From an uncultured Eubacteriales bacterium (lineage in GTDB: Bacteria > Bacillota > Clostridia > Oscillospirales > Oscillospiraceae), in assembly GCA_900546295.1 (NCBI GenBank), contig URCK01000044.1:1-13978 (forward strand): 13,978 nucleotides of DNA, read 5' to 3'. This document shows, piece after piece, positions 1 to 5,387 of this stretch. Below the pieces are notes generated by a model, which was not told the origin of the DNA, searched no databases, and saw only the letters and a list, made by a program, of their open reading frames with translations. How positions within the stretch are numbered: the first letter of the stretch is position 1; each line of letters opens with the position of its first letter. Made by a program: the position numbers and the translations under genes.

Positions 1-578
1 AGCAGGTCGAAGTTCTGCATGTTGCGCGCGCCGACCTGAATGAGGTCGACGTCTTCAAAAAGCGGCAGGTAGTTCGTGCCCATGATCTCGGTCACGATGG
101 GAAGCCCCGTCTCCTGACGGGCGATCTTGAGTAACTCGATGCCCTCGGCCTTGAGACCCTGAAAATCATAGGGCGAGGTGCGTGGCTTGAACGCGCCGCC
201 GCGCAGCATGTTTGCCCCCGAGGCCTTGACCGCTTTGGCGACCGCCACGATCTGCTCCTCGGATTCGACCGAGCAGGGCCCCGCGATCATGCAGAAATTC
301 CCGCCGCCGATCTTCACGTCGCCCACCTGAACGATCATATCGTCCGGGTGGAACTTGCGGTTGCAGCACTTGAAGGGCTCGGTCACGCGTTTGACGGAAT
401 CGACGATGCTGAGGCTCTCGATGAGATCCATGTCAACGCGCGCCGTATCGCCGATCAGCCCCAGAACGGTCTGATATGCGCCCTCGGAAATGTGCACGCC
501 GAGGCCCTGATTCTTGAGCCAGCCGATGAGCTGCTCGCGCTTGTCTGCTTCCGCACCATGTTTGAGTACGACGATCAT
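1..578 (-). CDS. aroF: 3-deoxy-7-phosphoheptulonate (DAHP) synthase, type I-beta; 3' end outside window
   Basis: First enzyme of the shikimate pathway: condenses phosphoenolpyruvate with erythrose 4-phosphate in the cytoplasm. The first 192 residues are visible; the gene runs off the left edge. Residues 1-70 form the small ferredoxin-like/ACT-like regulatory domain (start MIVVLKHGAEAD), which in the Thermotoga maritima homologue carries tyrosine feedback inhibition. The TIM-barrel catalytic domain follows, with AGPCSVES at 99-106 (C102 is the expected metal ligand), RGGAFKPRTSPY at 126-137 (substrate phosphate binding) and QVGARNMQNF at 181-190. The ATG at 578 is chosen because AAGGAGG (587-593) lies 8 nt upstream. 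Expression is probably controlled by the Tyr/Phe leader-peptide attenuator at 620-762, transcribed from the promoter at 800-828. Family assignment is firm. The symbol (aroF rather than aroG or aroA) is a convention, and the C-terminal half cannot be checked. Confidence 0.93.
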   Translation of the reverse strand, partial: MIVVLKHGAEADKREQLIGWLKNQGLGVHISEGAYQTVLGLIGDTARVDMDLIESLSIVDSVKRVTEPFKCCNRKFHPDDMIVQVGDVKIGGGNFCMIAGPCSVESEEQIVAVAKAVKASGANMLRGGAFKPRTSPYDFQGLKAEGIELLKIARQETGLPIVTEIMGTNYLPLFEDVDLIQVGARNMQNFDL

Positions 579-619
579 AATAGTATCCTCCTTATTGATA
601 GAAAACGCAGTGCCACAAT

Positions 620-653
620 AAAAAATGCGGCACAGGTCTAACCTGTGCCGCAT
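620..653 (-). terminator. Attenuator: intrinsic terminator in the DAHP synthase leader
   Basis: On the minus strand, 653-641 (ATGCGGCACAGGT) pairs perfectly with 637-625 (ACCTGTGCCGCAT) in a 13-bp stem with a 3-nt TAG loop, followed directly by TTTTTT (625-620). This is a canonical Rho-independent terminator placed 42 nt before the DAHP synthase start codon, in the same transcription direction. It therefore cannot serve an upstream gene and must act as a premature terminator. Its 5' arm is also the 3' arm of the competing antiterminator. No T-tract follows on the plus strand, so it works in one direction only. Confidence 0.93.
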
Positions 654-705
654 CAAGCAATCTCTTTTCAGAGCCTTTTTTGCATCTTTGCATCACAAAT
701 TAGCC
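635..705 (-). promoter_or_regulatory. Predicted antiterminator competing with the attenuator hairpin
   Basis: Directly after the leader-peptide stop, CUAAUUUGUG (703-694) can pair with CACAGGUUAG (647-638): ten consecutive pairs, two of them G-U. After one A-G mismatch the stem continues with three more pairs (692-690 with 649-651), and an outer pair G705-C636 is possible. The downstream strand is the 5' arm and loop of the terminator, so the two folds exclude each other. A small hairpin CTCT-GAAA-AGAG (673-662) lies in the loop. Segment 693-687 (ATGCAAA) can also pair with TTTGCAT (744-738) inside the leader-peptide frame, a plausible 1:2 protector. The pairings were read by eye; no folding energies were computed. 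Confidence 0.75.
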
Positions 706-708
706 TTA

Positions 709-762
709 CTACGAATCCATAGTAAAGTAATAATAGTATGCAAAAACGAAAATGCTCTTCAT
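709..762 (-). CDS. Tyr/Phe-rich leader peptide of the DAHP synthase attenuator
   Basis: Seventeen codons reading MKSIFVFAYYYYFTMDS, ending TAG with a second in-frame TAA directly after. Residues 9-12 are four consecutive Tyr codons (TAC TAT TAT TAC, 738-727), with Phe at 5, 7 and 13. Seven of 17 residues are Phe or Tyr, and there is no Trp. GGAG (776-773) lies 10 nt before the ATG, a usable if slightly long spacing. The peptide is unlikely to have a function of its own. Its role would be that of E. coli pheL-type leaders: a ribosome stalled at the Tyr codons leaves 705-690 free and allows the antiterminator, whereas a ribosome reaching the stop at 711-709 covers that segment and allows termination. 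The gene downstream, DAHP synthase, fits a tyrosine/phenylalanine signal. It is too short to be found by routine ORF calling. Confidence 0.88.
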   Translation of the reverse strand: MKSIFVFAYYYYFTMDS

Positions 763-799
763 TGTTGTGGTTCTCCGTTCATAGAACTAGGTTGCCCCC

Positions 800-828
800 A
801 GTATAAGAGCCTCCATCCCGATTGTCAA
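800..828 (-). promoter_or_regulatory. Housekeeping sigma promoter for the leader peptide and DAHP synthase
   Basis: On the minus strand the -35 box TTGACA (828-823) and -10 box TATACT (805-800) are separated by exactly 17 bp. The expected transcription start is near 793, giving a leader of about 215 nt before the DAHP synthase ATG. This fits transcriptional attenuation: the RNA would contain the leader peptide (762-709), the antiterminator and the terminator in the right order. Confidence 0.9.
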
Positions 829-1049
829 CCGCATAATTTTACATTTTTCCGCACGGGGCAAATTTTCGTTGAAAAGTGCGCTCTTTCTCCAAAGGCATCC
901 TGGTGAAATTCAGCATTTTTCACCAAGTCCCGCAGCTCTTTTCCGTCCCTTCGCCGCCGCGGAAATACGCGCTGCACGGTGCGGCAAGGCAAGGCTGCAT
1001 ACTTTCTCATTTCTTTTTTTACCGTGTCGTTTTCCCAAAGCTTTTGCTC
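829..1049. other. Intergenic region between divergent promoters
   Basis: About 220 bp between the -35 box of the DAHP synthase promoter (minus) and that of the pyr promoter (plus). I see no gene with a ribosome binding site. A reading frame open from 876 continues into pyrC, but it lies almost wholly upstream of the pyr promoter and has no conserved sequence. An inverted repeat at 901-925 is listed separately. A smaller imperfect dyad, TTTTC-gtt-GAAAA, flanked by GCAC and GTGC, spans 851-879. Both could be regulator sites, but neither matches an operator I recognise. Confidence 0.5.
901..925. repeat. 8-bp inverted repeat, possible operator or hairpin
   Basis: TGGTGAAA (901-908) and TTTCACCA (918-925) are perfect inverted copies separated by 9 bp. 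The centre-to-centre distance of 17 bp, under two helical turns, would suit a dimeric regulator. It lies 73 bp upstream of the DAHP synthase -35 box and 125 bp upstream of the pyr -35 box, so it could be an upstream site for either gene. No regulator gene is adjacent and I do not recognise the motif. Chance occurrence is possible. Confidence 0.4.
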
Positions 1050-1078
1050 TTGACATTCGTCAGATTATCCCGTATAAT
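1050..1078 (+). promoter_or_regulatory. Consensus housekeeping promoter of the pyr operon
   Basis: TTGACA (1050-1055) and TATAAT (1073-1078) are separated by 17 bp, a perfect match to the sigma-A/sigma-70 consensus. The expected start is near 1085, so the untranslated leader before the pyrC ATG is only about 25 nt. That leaves no room for a PyrR-binding loop or attenuator upstream of pyrC. A short dyad, TGAC-attc-GTCA (1051-1062), overlaps the -35 box. A promoter this strong normally needs a brake elsewhere, but none is obvious upstream of the gene. Confidence 0.92.
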
Positions 1079-1109
1079 GCTCCGAAAACAACACAAGGAG
1101 GAAATGAAA

Positions 1110-2381
1110 ATGCGCTATCTTCTGAAGAATGCAAAGTTTTTCTCGCAGGGCGTGTTTCATTTGGCGGACGTATTTCTTTCGGACGGAAAGATCGTTTCTA
1201 TTGGTGATGGTGTTTCCCCTTCTGATGATACTATTGTTATTGATATTTCTAATATGGTTTTGTTTCCCGGTTTCGTTGATGTTCATGTTCATCTTCGTGA
1301 GCCGGGATTTTCTTATAAGGAAACCATCCGCTCCGGCACACTGGCCGCCGCGCACGGCGGCTTCGCCCACGTTGCCGCCATGCCGAACCTGAACCCCGTG
1401 CCCGACTGCGCCGAATCGCTCGCGCTCCAGCGCGCGCTCATCGAGAAGGACGCCCTCGTTCATGTGCATCCCTATGGGGCGATCACGGTCGGCGAGAAGG
1501 GCGAGCAGCTCGCAGACCTCGCGGGCATGGCGCTAGATGTCATCGCCTTTTCCGACGACGGACGCGGCGTGCAGTCCGAGAGCATGATGCGCCAGGCGAT
1601 GGCCGAGTGCCGCCGCCTCGGCAAGATCCTTGCCGCGCACTGCGAGGACAACTCCCTGCTCCGCGGCGGCTATATCCACGACGGCGCGTATGCCCGCGCC
1701 CACGGGCACCGCGGCATCTGCTCGGAGAGCGAGTGGGGCCAGATCGCGCGTGACGTGAAGCTTGCCGAGGAAACGGGCTGCGCCTACCACGTCTGCCACG
1801 TTTCGACCAGGGAAAGCGTCGAGGTCATCCGCGCGGCCAAGCGCCGCGGCGTGAATGTGACGTGCGAAACAGCGCCGCACTATCTCGCCTTCACGCAGGA
1901 CGACCTTCAGGAGGACGGACGCTTCAAGATGAATCCTCCTCTGCGCGATCAGGCCGACCGCGACGCGCTCATCGAGGGGCTTCTGGACGGGACGATCGAC
2001 ATGCTCATCACCGACCATGCGCCCCACAGCCACGAGGAGAAGAGCAAGGGCCTCGAAAAGAGCGCCATGGGCGTTGTCGGACTGGAAACGTCCTTTGCCG
2101 CAAGCTACACACACCTTGTAAAAAAGGGCATTCTGCCGCTCGAAAAGCTCGTCGAGCTGATGCACACCTCTCCGATGCGCCGCTTTGGCTGCGGCACGGA
2201 GATCGCCGTCGGCCAGGTCGCTGACCTGACCGTATTTGACCTCAACGAAACCTACACTGTCGACCCCGAAACATTTTTGACCATGGGGCGCGCAACGCCC
2301 TTCGCCGGCACGTGCCTCACGGGCGCGTGCAAGCTGACGATGATCGGCGGCGAGATCGTCTGGAAGGAGGACACGCTTTGA
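1110..2381 (+). CDS. pyrC: Dihydroorotase (class I)
   Basis: Third step of UMP synthesis: reversible cyclisation of N-carbamoyl-L-aspartate to dihydroorotate, a cytoplasmic zinc enzyme of the amidohydrolase superfamily. The 423 residues match the usual class I length. Motifs in order: HVHLREPG at 59-66 (metal ligands H59 and H61), FSDDG at 147-151, HCED at 177-180, YHVCHVST at 226-233, TCETAPHYL at 251-259, KMNPPLR at 273-279 and TDHAPH at 301-306 (catalytic D302). ATG 1110 is preferred to the in-frame ATG 1104 because AAGGAGG (1095-1101) is 8 nt from the former and only 2 nt from the latter. First gene of the pyr operon; its TGA overlaps the pyrK start by 4 nt. Odd feature: codons 29-70 (1194-1319) end almost always in T, unlike the GC-rich remainder. 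Confidence 0.97.
   Translation: MRYLLKNAKFFSQGVFHLADVFLSDGKIVSIGDGVSPSDDTIVIDISNMVLFPGFVDVHVHLREPGFSYKETIRSGTLAAAHGGFAHVAAMPNLNPVPDCAESLALQRALIEKDALVHVHPYGAITVGEKGEQLADLAGMALDVIAFSDDGRGVQSESMMRQAMAECRRLGKILAAHCEDNSLLRGGYIHDGAYARAHGHRGICSESEWGQIARDVKLAEETGCAYHVCHVSTRESVEVIRAAKRRGVNVTCETAPHYLAFTQDDLQEDGRFKMNPPLRDQADRDALIEGLLDGTIDMLITDHAPHSHEEKSKGLEKSAMGVVGLETSFAASYTHLVKKGILPLEKLVELMHTSPMRRFGCGTEIAVGQVADLTVFDLNETYTVDPETFLTMGRATPFAGTCLTGACKLTMIGGEIVWKEDTL
1194..1319 (+). other. U-rich, T-ending codon island inside pyrC
   Basis: Of 42 consecutive codons, 33 end in T (runs such as GTT TCT ATT GGT GAT GGT GTT), and 1201-1320 is about 47% T. From 1320 on, pyrC returns abruptly to C/G-ending codons typical of the operon. 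The encoded protein is ordinary dihydroorotase, including the HVHLREPG metal site, so the bias lies at the nucleotide level. A GC hairpin, GCCGCCG-cgca-CGGCGGC (1344-1361), follows shortly after, without a T-tract. A role in UTP-sensitive transcription, an early-gene translation effect, or past local recombination are all possible; none is shown. Confidence 0.7.
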
Positions 2382-3106
2382 TCGAAGTAAAATATACCAT
2401 CGCGGAGAACGCTCCCATTGCCTCGGACGTCTACCGCTTAAAGCTCGAGGGTGACACCTCGGCCATCACCGCGCCGGGCCAGTTCCTCGACCTTCGCCTG
2501 CCCGGCTTCTTCCTGCGCAGGCCCATCTCCATCTGCGACTGGGACGAAAAGAGCGTCACGCTCCTTTATAAAGTCGTCGGCGGCGGAACGGACTGGCTTT
2601 CCCGCTGCACGCCGGGACAGGCGCTCGATGCGCTCTCGGGTCTCGGCAACGGCTTTGACGTTGCCGCCTGCGGCGAAACGACGCTCCTTGCGGGCGGCGG
2701 CATCGGCGCCGCGCCGCTCTTCGGCCTCGCAAAGCATCTTCTTGCCGCGGGCAAAACGCCCGTTGCCGTTCTCGGCTTCAACACAGCGGAGGATGTTTTC
2801 TATGAAAATGAATTCAAAGCGCTCGGCGTGCAGACCGTTATTGCAACGGCGGACGGCAGCCGCGGCACGCGCGGCTTTGTGACCGACGCGCTGCCCGAGC
2901 GGTTCGACACCGTCTGCGCCTGCGGGCCGACGCCGATGCTCAAGGCGCTTTGCGCAAAGACGGACAAGCCCGGCCAGATCAGTCTGGAAGCGCGCATGGG
3001 CTGCGGCTTCGGCGCGTGCATGGGCTGCACGATCGACACGGTGAACGGCCCCAAGCGCGTCTGCCGCGAGGGTCCCGTATTCGGGAGGGAGGAGATCAAA
3101 TGGTAA
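2378..3106 (+). CDS. pyrK: Dihydroorotate dehydrogenase B, electron transfer subunit
   Basis: FAD/[2Fe-2S] subunit that passes electrons from PyrD to NAD+ in the type 1B enzyme (cytoplasmic PyrD2-PyrK2 heterotetramer). The 242 residues comprise an FAD domain with RRPISI at 47-52, an NAD-binding domain with LLAGGGIGAAPL at 103-114 and CGPTPML at 182-188, and a C-terminal cluster motif with C209, C214, C217 and C229. The start is TTG at 2378, chosen because AAGGAGG (2364-2370) lies 7 nt upstream, the TTGA overlaps the pyrC stop by 4 nt, and homology begins at IEVKYTI. The ATG-like frame extending upstream to 2312 has no such support. The 3' end overlaps pyrD by 7 nt. Translational coupling to pyrC is likely. 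Confidence 0.95.
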   Translation: MIEVKYTIAENAPIASDVYRLKLEGDTSAITAPGQFLDLRLPGFFLRRPISICDWDEKSVTLLYKVVGGGTDWLSRCTPGQALDALSGLGNGFDVAACGETTLLAGGGIGAAPLFGLAKHLLAAGKTPVAVLGFNTAEDVFYENEFKALGVQTVIATADGSRGTRGFVTDALPERFDTVCACGPTPMLKALCAKTDKPGQISLEARMGCGFGACMGCTIDTVNGPKRVCREGPVFGREEIKW

Positions 3107-4017
3107 AAACGAACGTCACGCTCTGCTCTCTTCCGCTCGATAACCCCGTCATTCCTGCGAGCGGCACCTTCGGCTACGGCCACGAGTTCGCAGCGCTCTA
3201 CGATATCAACTGCCTCGGCACGTTCTCCTTTAAGGGAACGACGCGCAATGCGCGCCTCGGCAACCCCCAGCCGCGCATCGCCGAGATGCAAAGCGGTGTG
3301 CTCAACGCCGTGGGCCTTCAGAACCCCGGCGTAGACGCGGTCATCGCCGAGGAACTTCCCAAGCTCGCGCGCGTTTTCCGCAAGCCCGTCATGGCGAATG
3401 TCAGCGGCTTTTCGCTCGATGAATATGTCGAGGTCTGTCAGAAGCTCGACGCCTGCCCGCAGGTCGGCTGGCTCGAGGTGAACATCTCCTGCCCCAACGT
3501 CCACGGCGGCGGCATGAGCTTCGGCACTGACCCGAAGGCTGCCGCGGCGGTCACGCGCGCGGTGAAAGACGCGGTCAAAAAGCCCGTCATCGTCAAGCTC
3601 TCCCCCAACGTCACGAGCATTGTGGACATTGCCAAGGCCTGCGAGGACGCAGGCGCGGACGGTATCAGCCTCATCAATACCGTGATGGGCATGCGGCTCG
3701 ATCTCAAAACGAGAAAGCCGCTTCTTGCCAACATCACGGGCGGCATGTCCGGCCCCGCGATCTTCCCGCTCGCCGTGCGCATGGTCTGGCAGGTCTACGA
3801 AGCGGTGCGCATCCCCGTCGTCGGTCTCGGCGGCGTGATGAGCGCCGGGGACGTCATCGAGCTGATGCTCGCGGGCGCAACGGCGGTCGAGGTCGGCGCT
3901 GCCAACCTTGTCGATCCCTTCGCCTGCCGCCGCATCGTCGAGGATCTGCCCCGCGTCATGCAGAAATACAACATCAACGATTTGAACGACATCATAGGAG
4001 GTGCCCACCATGGGTAA
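3100..4017 (+). CDS. pyrD: Dihydroorotate dehydrogenase B, catalytic subunit (NAD+-type, class 1B)
   Basis: FMN enzyme oxidising dihydroorotate to orotate, with electrons leaving through PyrK to NAD+. The protein has 305 residues in a TIM barrel. Visible motifs: PASGTFGYG near 19-27, FKGTT with K45 at the FMN site, NAVGLQNPG near 69-77, NISCPNVHGGG at 128-138 with C131 as the catalytic base (Cys marks class 1 enzymes; class 2 uses Ser), KLSPNV, and GGVMSAGDVIELMLAGA as phosphate-binding region. The ATG at 3100 overlaps the pyrK stop by 7 nt and follows a GGGAGGGAGGAG-type ribosome site at 3083-3094. The 3' end overlaps pyrF by 8 nt. The pyrK neighbour independently supports class 1B over 1A. 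Confidence 0.97.
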   Translation: MVKTNVTLCSLPLDNPVIPASGTFGYGHEFAALYDINCLGTFSFKGTTRNARLGNPQPRIAEMQSGVLNAVGLQNPGVDAVIAEELPKLARVFRKPVMANVSGFSLDEYVEVCQKLDACPQVGWLEVNISCPNVHGGGMSFGTDPKAAAAVTRAVKDAVKKPVIVKLSPNVTSIVDIAKACEDAGADGISLINTVMGMRLDLKTRKPLLANITGGMSGPAIFPLAVRMVWQVYEAVRIPVVGLGGVMSAGDVIELMLAGATAVEVGAANLVDPFACRRIVEDLPRVMQKYNINDLNDIIGGAHHG

Positions 4018-4708
4018 GGACGTTATCATTGCGCTGGATTTTGACAGCAAGGAAAAGACCCTCGCATTTCTCGACCGCTTCACCGGCGAAAAGCCCTTTG
4101 TGAAGATCGGCATGGAGCTCTTCTACGCCGAAGGCCCCGCGATCGTGCGCGAGATTAAAGCCCGCGGCCACAAGATCTTCCTCGATCTCAAGCTGCACGA
4201 CATCCCCAACACCGTGAAAAAGGCCATGGCCGTGCTCTCCTCACTCGATGTGGACATGGTCAACCTCCACGCCCCCGGCACGCGCGCGATGATGTCTGCC
4301 GCGCTCGAGGGTCTGACCCGCGCGGACGGCACGCGTCCGATGCTCATCGCCGTCACACAGCTCACCTCCACGAGCCAGCAGATCATGGAGGATGAGATCG
4401 GCATCCACCGCCCCCTTGAGGAAGTGGTTCTCGACTACGCGAAAAACGCCATGGCCGCCGGTCTTGACGGCGTGGTCTGCTCCCCGCTCGAGGCCGGGCG
4501 CATCCATGAATCCTGCGCGAAGGAATTTGTCACCGTCACCCCCGGCATCCGCTTTGCCGACGCAAAGGCGGACGACCAGGTGCGCATCACCACGCCCGCA
4601 AAGGCGCGCGAGATCGGCTCGGACTACATCGTCGTCGGCCGCCCCATCACGCAGGCGGAGGACCCAGTTGCCGCCTATCGCCGCTGCGTCAGCGAGTTTG
4701 TGGGTTAA
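4010..4708 (+). CDS. pyrF: Orotidine 5'-phosphate decarboxylase (group I)
   Basis: Last step to UMP: decarboxylation of OMP, without a cofactor. The 232 residues match the bacterial group I length. Conserved residues: ALDFD with D10, VKIGMELF with K32, and the catalytic array DLKLHDIPNTV with D59, K61 and D64. VTPGIR and the phosphate-binding VVGRPIT segment near the C-terminus complete the barrel. ATG 4010 is preferred over the in-frame GTG at 4001 because AGGAGG (3996-4001) is 8 nt upstream of the ATG and overlaps the GTG. The start overlaps the pyrD stop by 8 nt, and the next gene begins 3 nt after the stop. No unusual features. Confidence 0.97.
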   Translation: MGKDVIIALDFDSKEKTLAFLDRFTGEKPFVKIGMELFYAEGPAIVREIKARGHKIFLDLKLHDIPNTVKKAMAVLSSLDVDMVNLHAPGTRAMMSAALEGLTRADGTRPMLIAVTQLTSTSQQIMEDEIGIHRPLEEVVLDYAKNAMAAGLDGVVCSPLEAGRIHESCAKEFVTVTPGIRFADAKADDQVRITTPAKAREIGSDYIVVGRPITQAEDPVAAYRRCVSEFVG

Positions 4709-4711
4709 GCA

Positions 4712-5362
4712 ATGCGCCGCGATATCATCCTCTTTGATTTAGACGGGACGCTGACCGACTCCGGCCCCGGCATCATGAAGGCCGGGCAGTATGCCCTGCG
4801 CGCGTTCGGCATCGAGCGCGACTGGCGCGAGCTGTCGTTCTTCGTCGGCCCACCGCTGAGCGAGACCTTCGCGCGCTTCGTGAGCGCGGAAAATGTCGAC
4901 GCTGCGGTCGCGAAATTCCGCGAATACTACCAGCAGGACGGCTGGCTCGACAACGCCCCCTACCCCGGCATCCCCGCGCTGCTCGCGCATCTCAAGAGCG
5001 AGGGCAAGCGTCTTTTCGTCGCCACATCAAAGCTCGACACCATGGCCGAGCGCATTCTGGAGCACTTTTCGCTTGCGCCCTATTTTGACGCCATCTGCGG
5101 CGCGCCCGAGGGTGACAAGGAAGCGGGCAAAAAGGTAAACGTCGTAAAGGCCGCGCTCAAAGCGGCCGGCTGCGACGATCTTTCCCGCGCCGTCATGGTC
5201 GGCGACCGCGAGCACGACGTCATCGGCGCGCATCTTGCGGGACTCGATGTGATCGGCGTGCTCTACGGCTACGGCAGCCGCGAAGAACTCACCGCCGCCG
5301 GCGCCGACTACATCAGCGAAGCACCCGATACTTTGGAAACACTGATCTTGTCAATCGACTGA
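4712..5362 (+). CDS. HAD-family phosphatase, 5'-nucleotidase/phosphoglycolate phosphatase-like
   Basis: A 216-residue soluble haloacid dehalogenase-superfamily phosphohydrolase. Motif I is FDLDGTLTDS with nucleophile D9 and acid/base D11. A helical cap follows (about residues 18-85). Motif II is FVATSK with T105/S106, motif III a lysine in the GKK stretch at 139-141, and motif IV GDREHD with D165 and D169. The segment GDREHDVIGA followed by GVLYGYGSREEL resembles the subgroup annotated as 5'-nucleotidases rather than typical Gph, but I cannot verify this without a search. It sits 3 nt after pyrF and 25 nt before pyrE, embedded in an otherwise purely biosynthetic operon. A role in pyrimidine nucleotide turnover or house-cleaning is therefore suggested; the substrate is unknown. 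Confidence 0.88.
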   Translation: MRRDIILFDLDGTLTDSGPGIMKAGQYALRAFGIERDWRELSFFVGPPLSETFARFVSAENVDAAVAKFREYYQQDGWLDNAPYPGIPALLAHLKSEGKRLFVATSKLDTMAERILEHFSLAPYFDAICGAPEGDKEAGKKVNVVKAALKAAGCDDLSRAVMVGDREHDVIGAHLAGLDVIGVLYGYGSREELTAAGADYISEAPDTLETLILSID

Positions 5363-5387
5363 TCATTTGAAAGGAGAAGAGATAGAA

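Noticed and set aside
579..793. T-box riboswitch in the DAHP synthase leader
   Set aside because: The terminator and aromatic target suggested it, but I find no T-box core (UGGN in an AGGGUGGNACCGCG-like context) before the terminator and no specifier-loop stem I. The leader peptide and antiterminator explain the region better.
348..906. Plus-strand open frames at 348-641 and 625-906
   Set aside because: The first is antisense to DAHP synthase. The second runs through the attenuator hairpin and promoter and has no ribosome site or family signature.
876..1109. Upstream extension of the pyrC reading frame
   Set aside because: The frame is open back to 876, but most of it lies upstream of the consensus promoter, the sequence is not dihydroorotase-like, and a perfect ribosome site directs initiation at 1110.
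1079..1110. E. coli pyrC-style start-site switching, with CTCC (1080-1083) pairing to the GGAG ribosome site
   Set aside because: The CTCC lies only 2-5 nt after the -10 box, so a transcript from the expected start (about 1083-1087) would not include it. The hairpin cannot form in the mRNA.
2800..4113. 437-codon open frame on the minus strand opposite pyrK/pyrD
   Set aside because: It is a mirror of GC-rich codon use in the plus-strand genes. It has low-complexity Ala/Arg/Asp/Val content, no recognisable family and no ribosome site.
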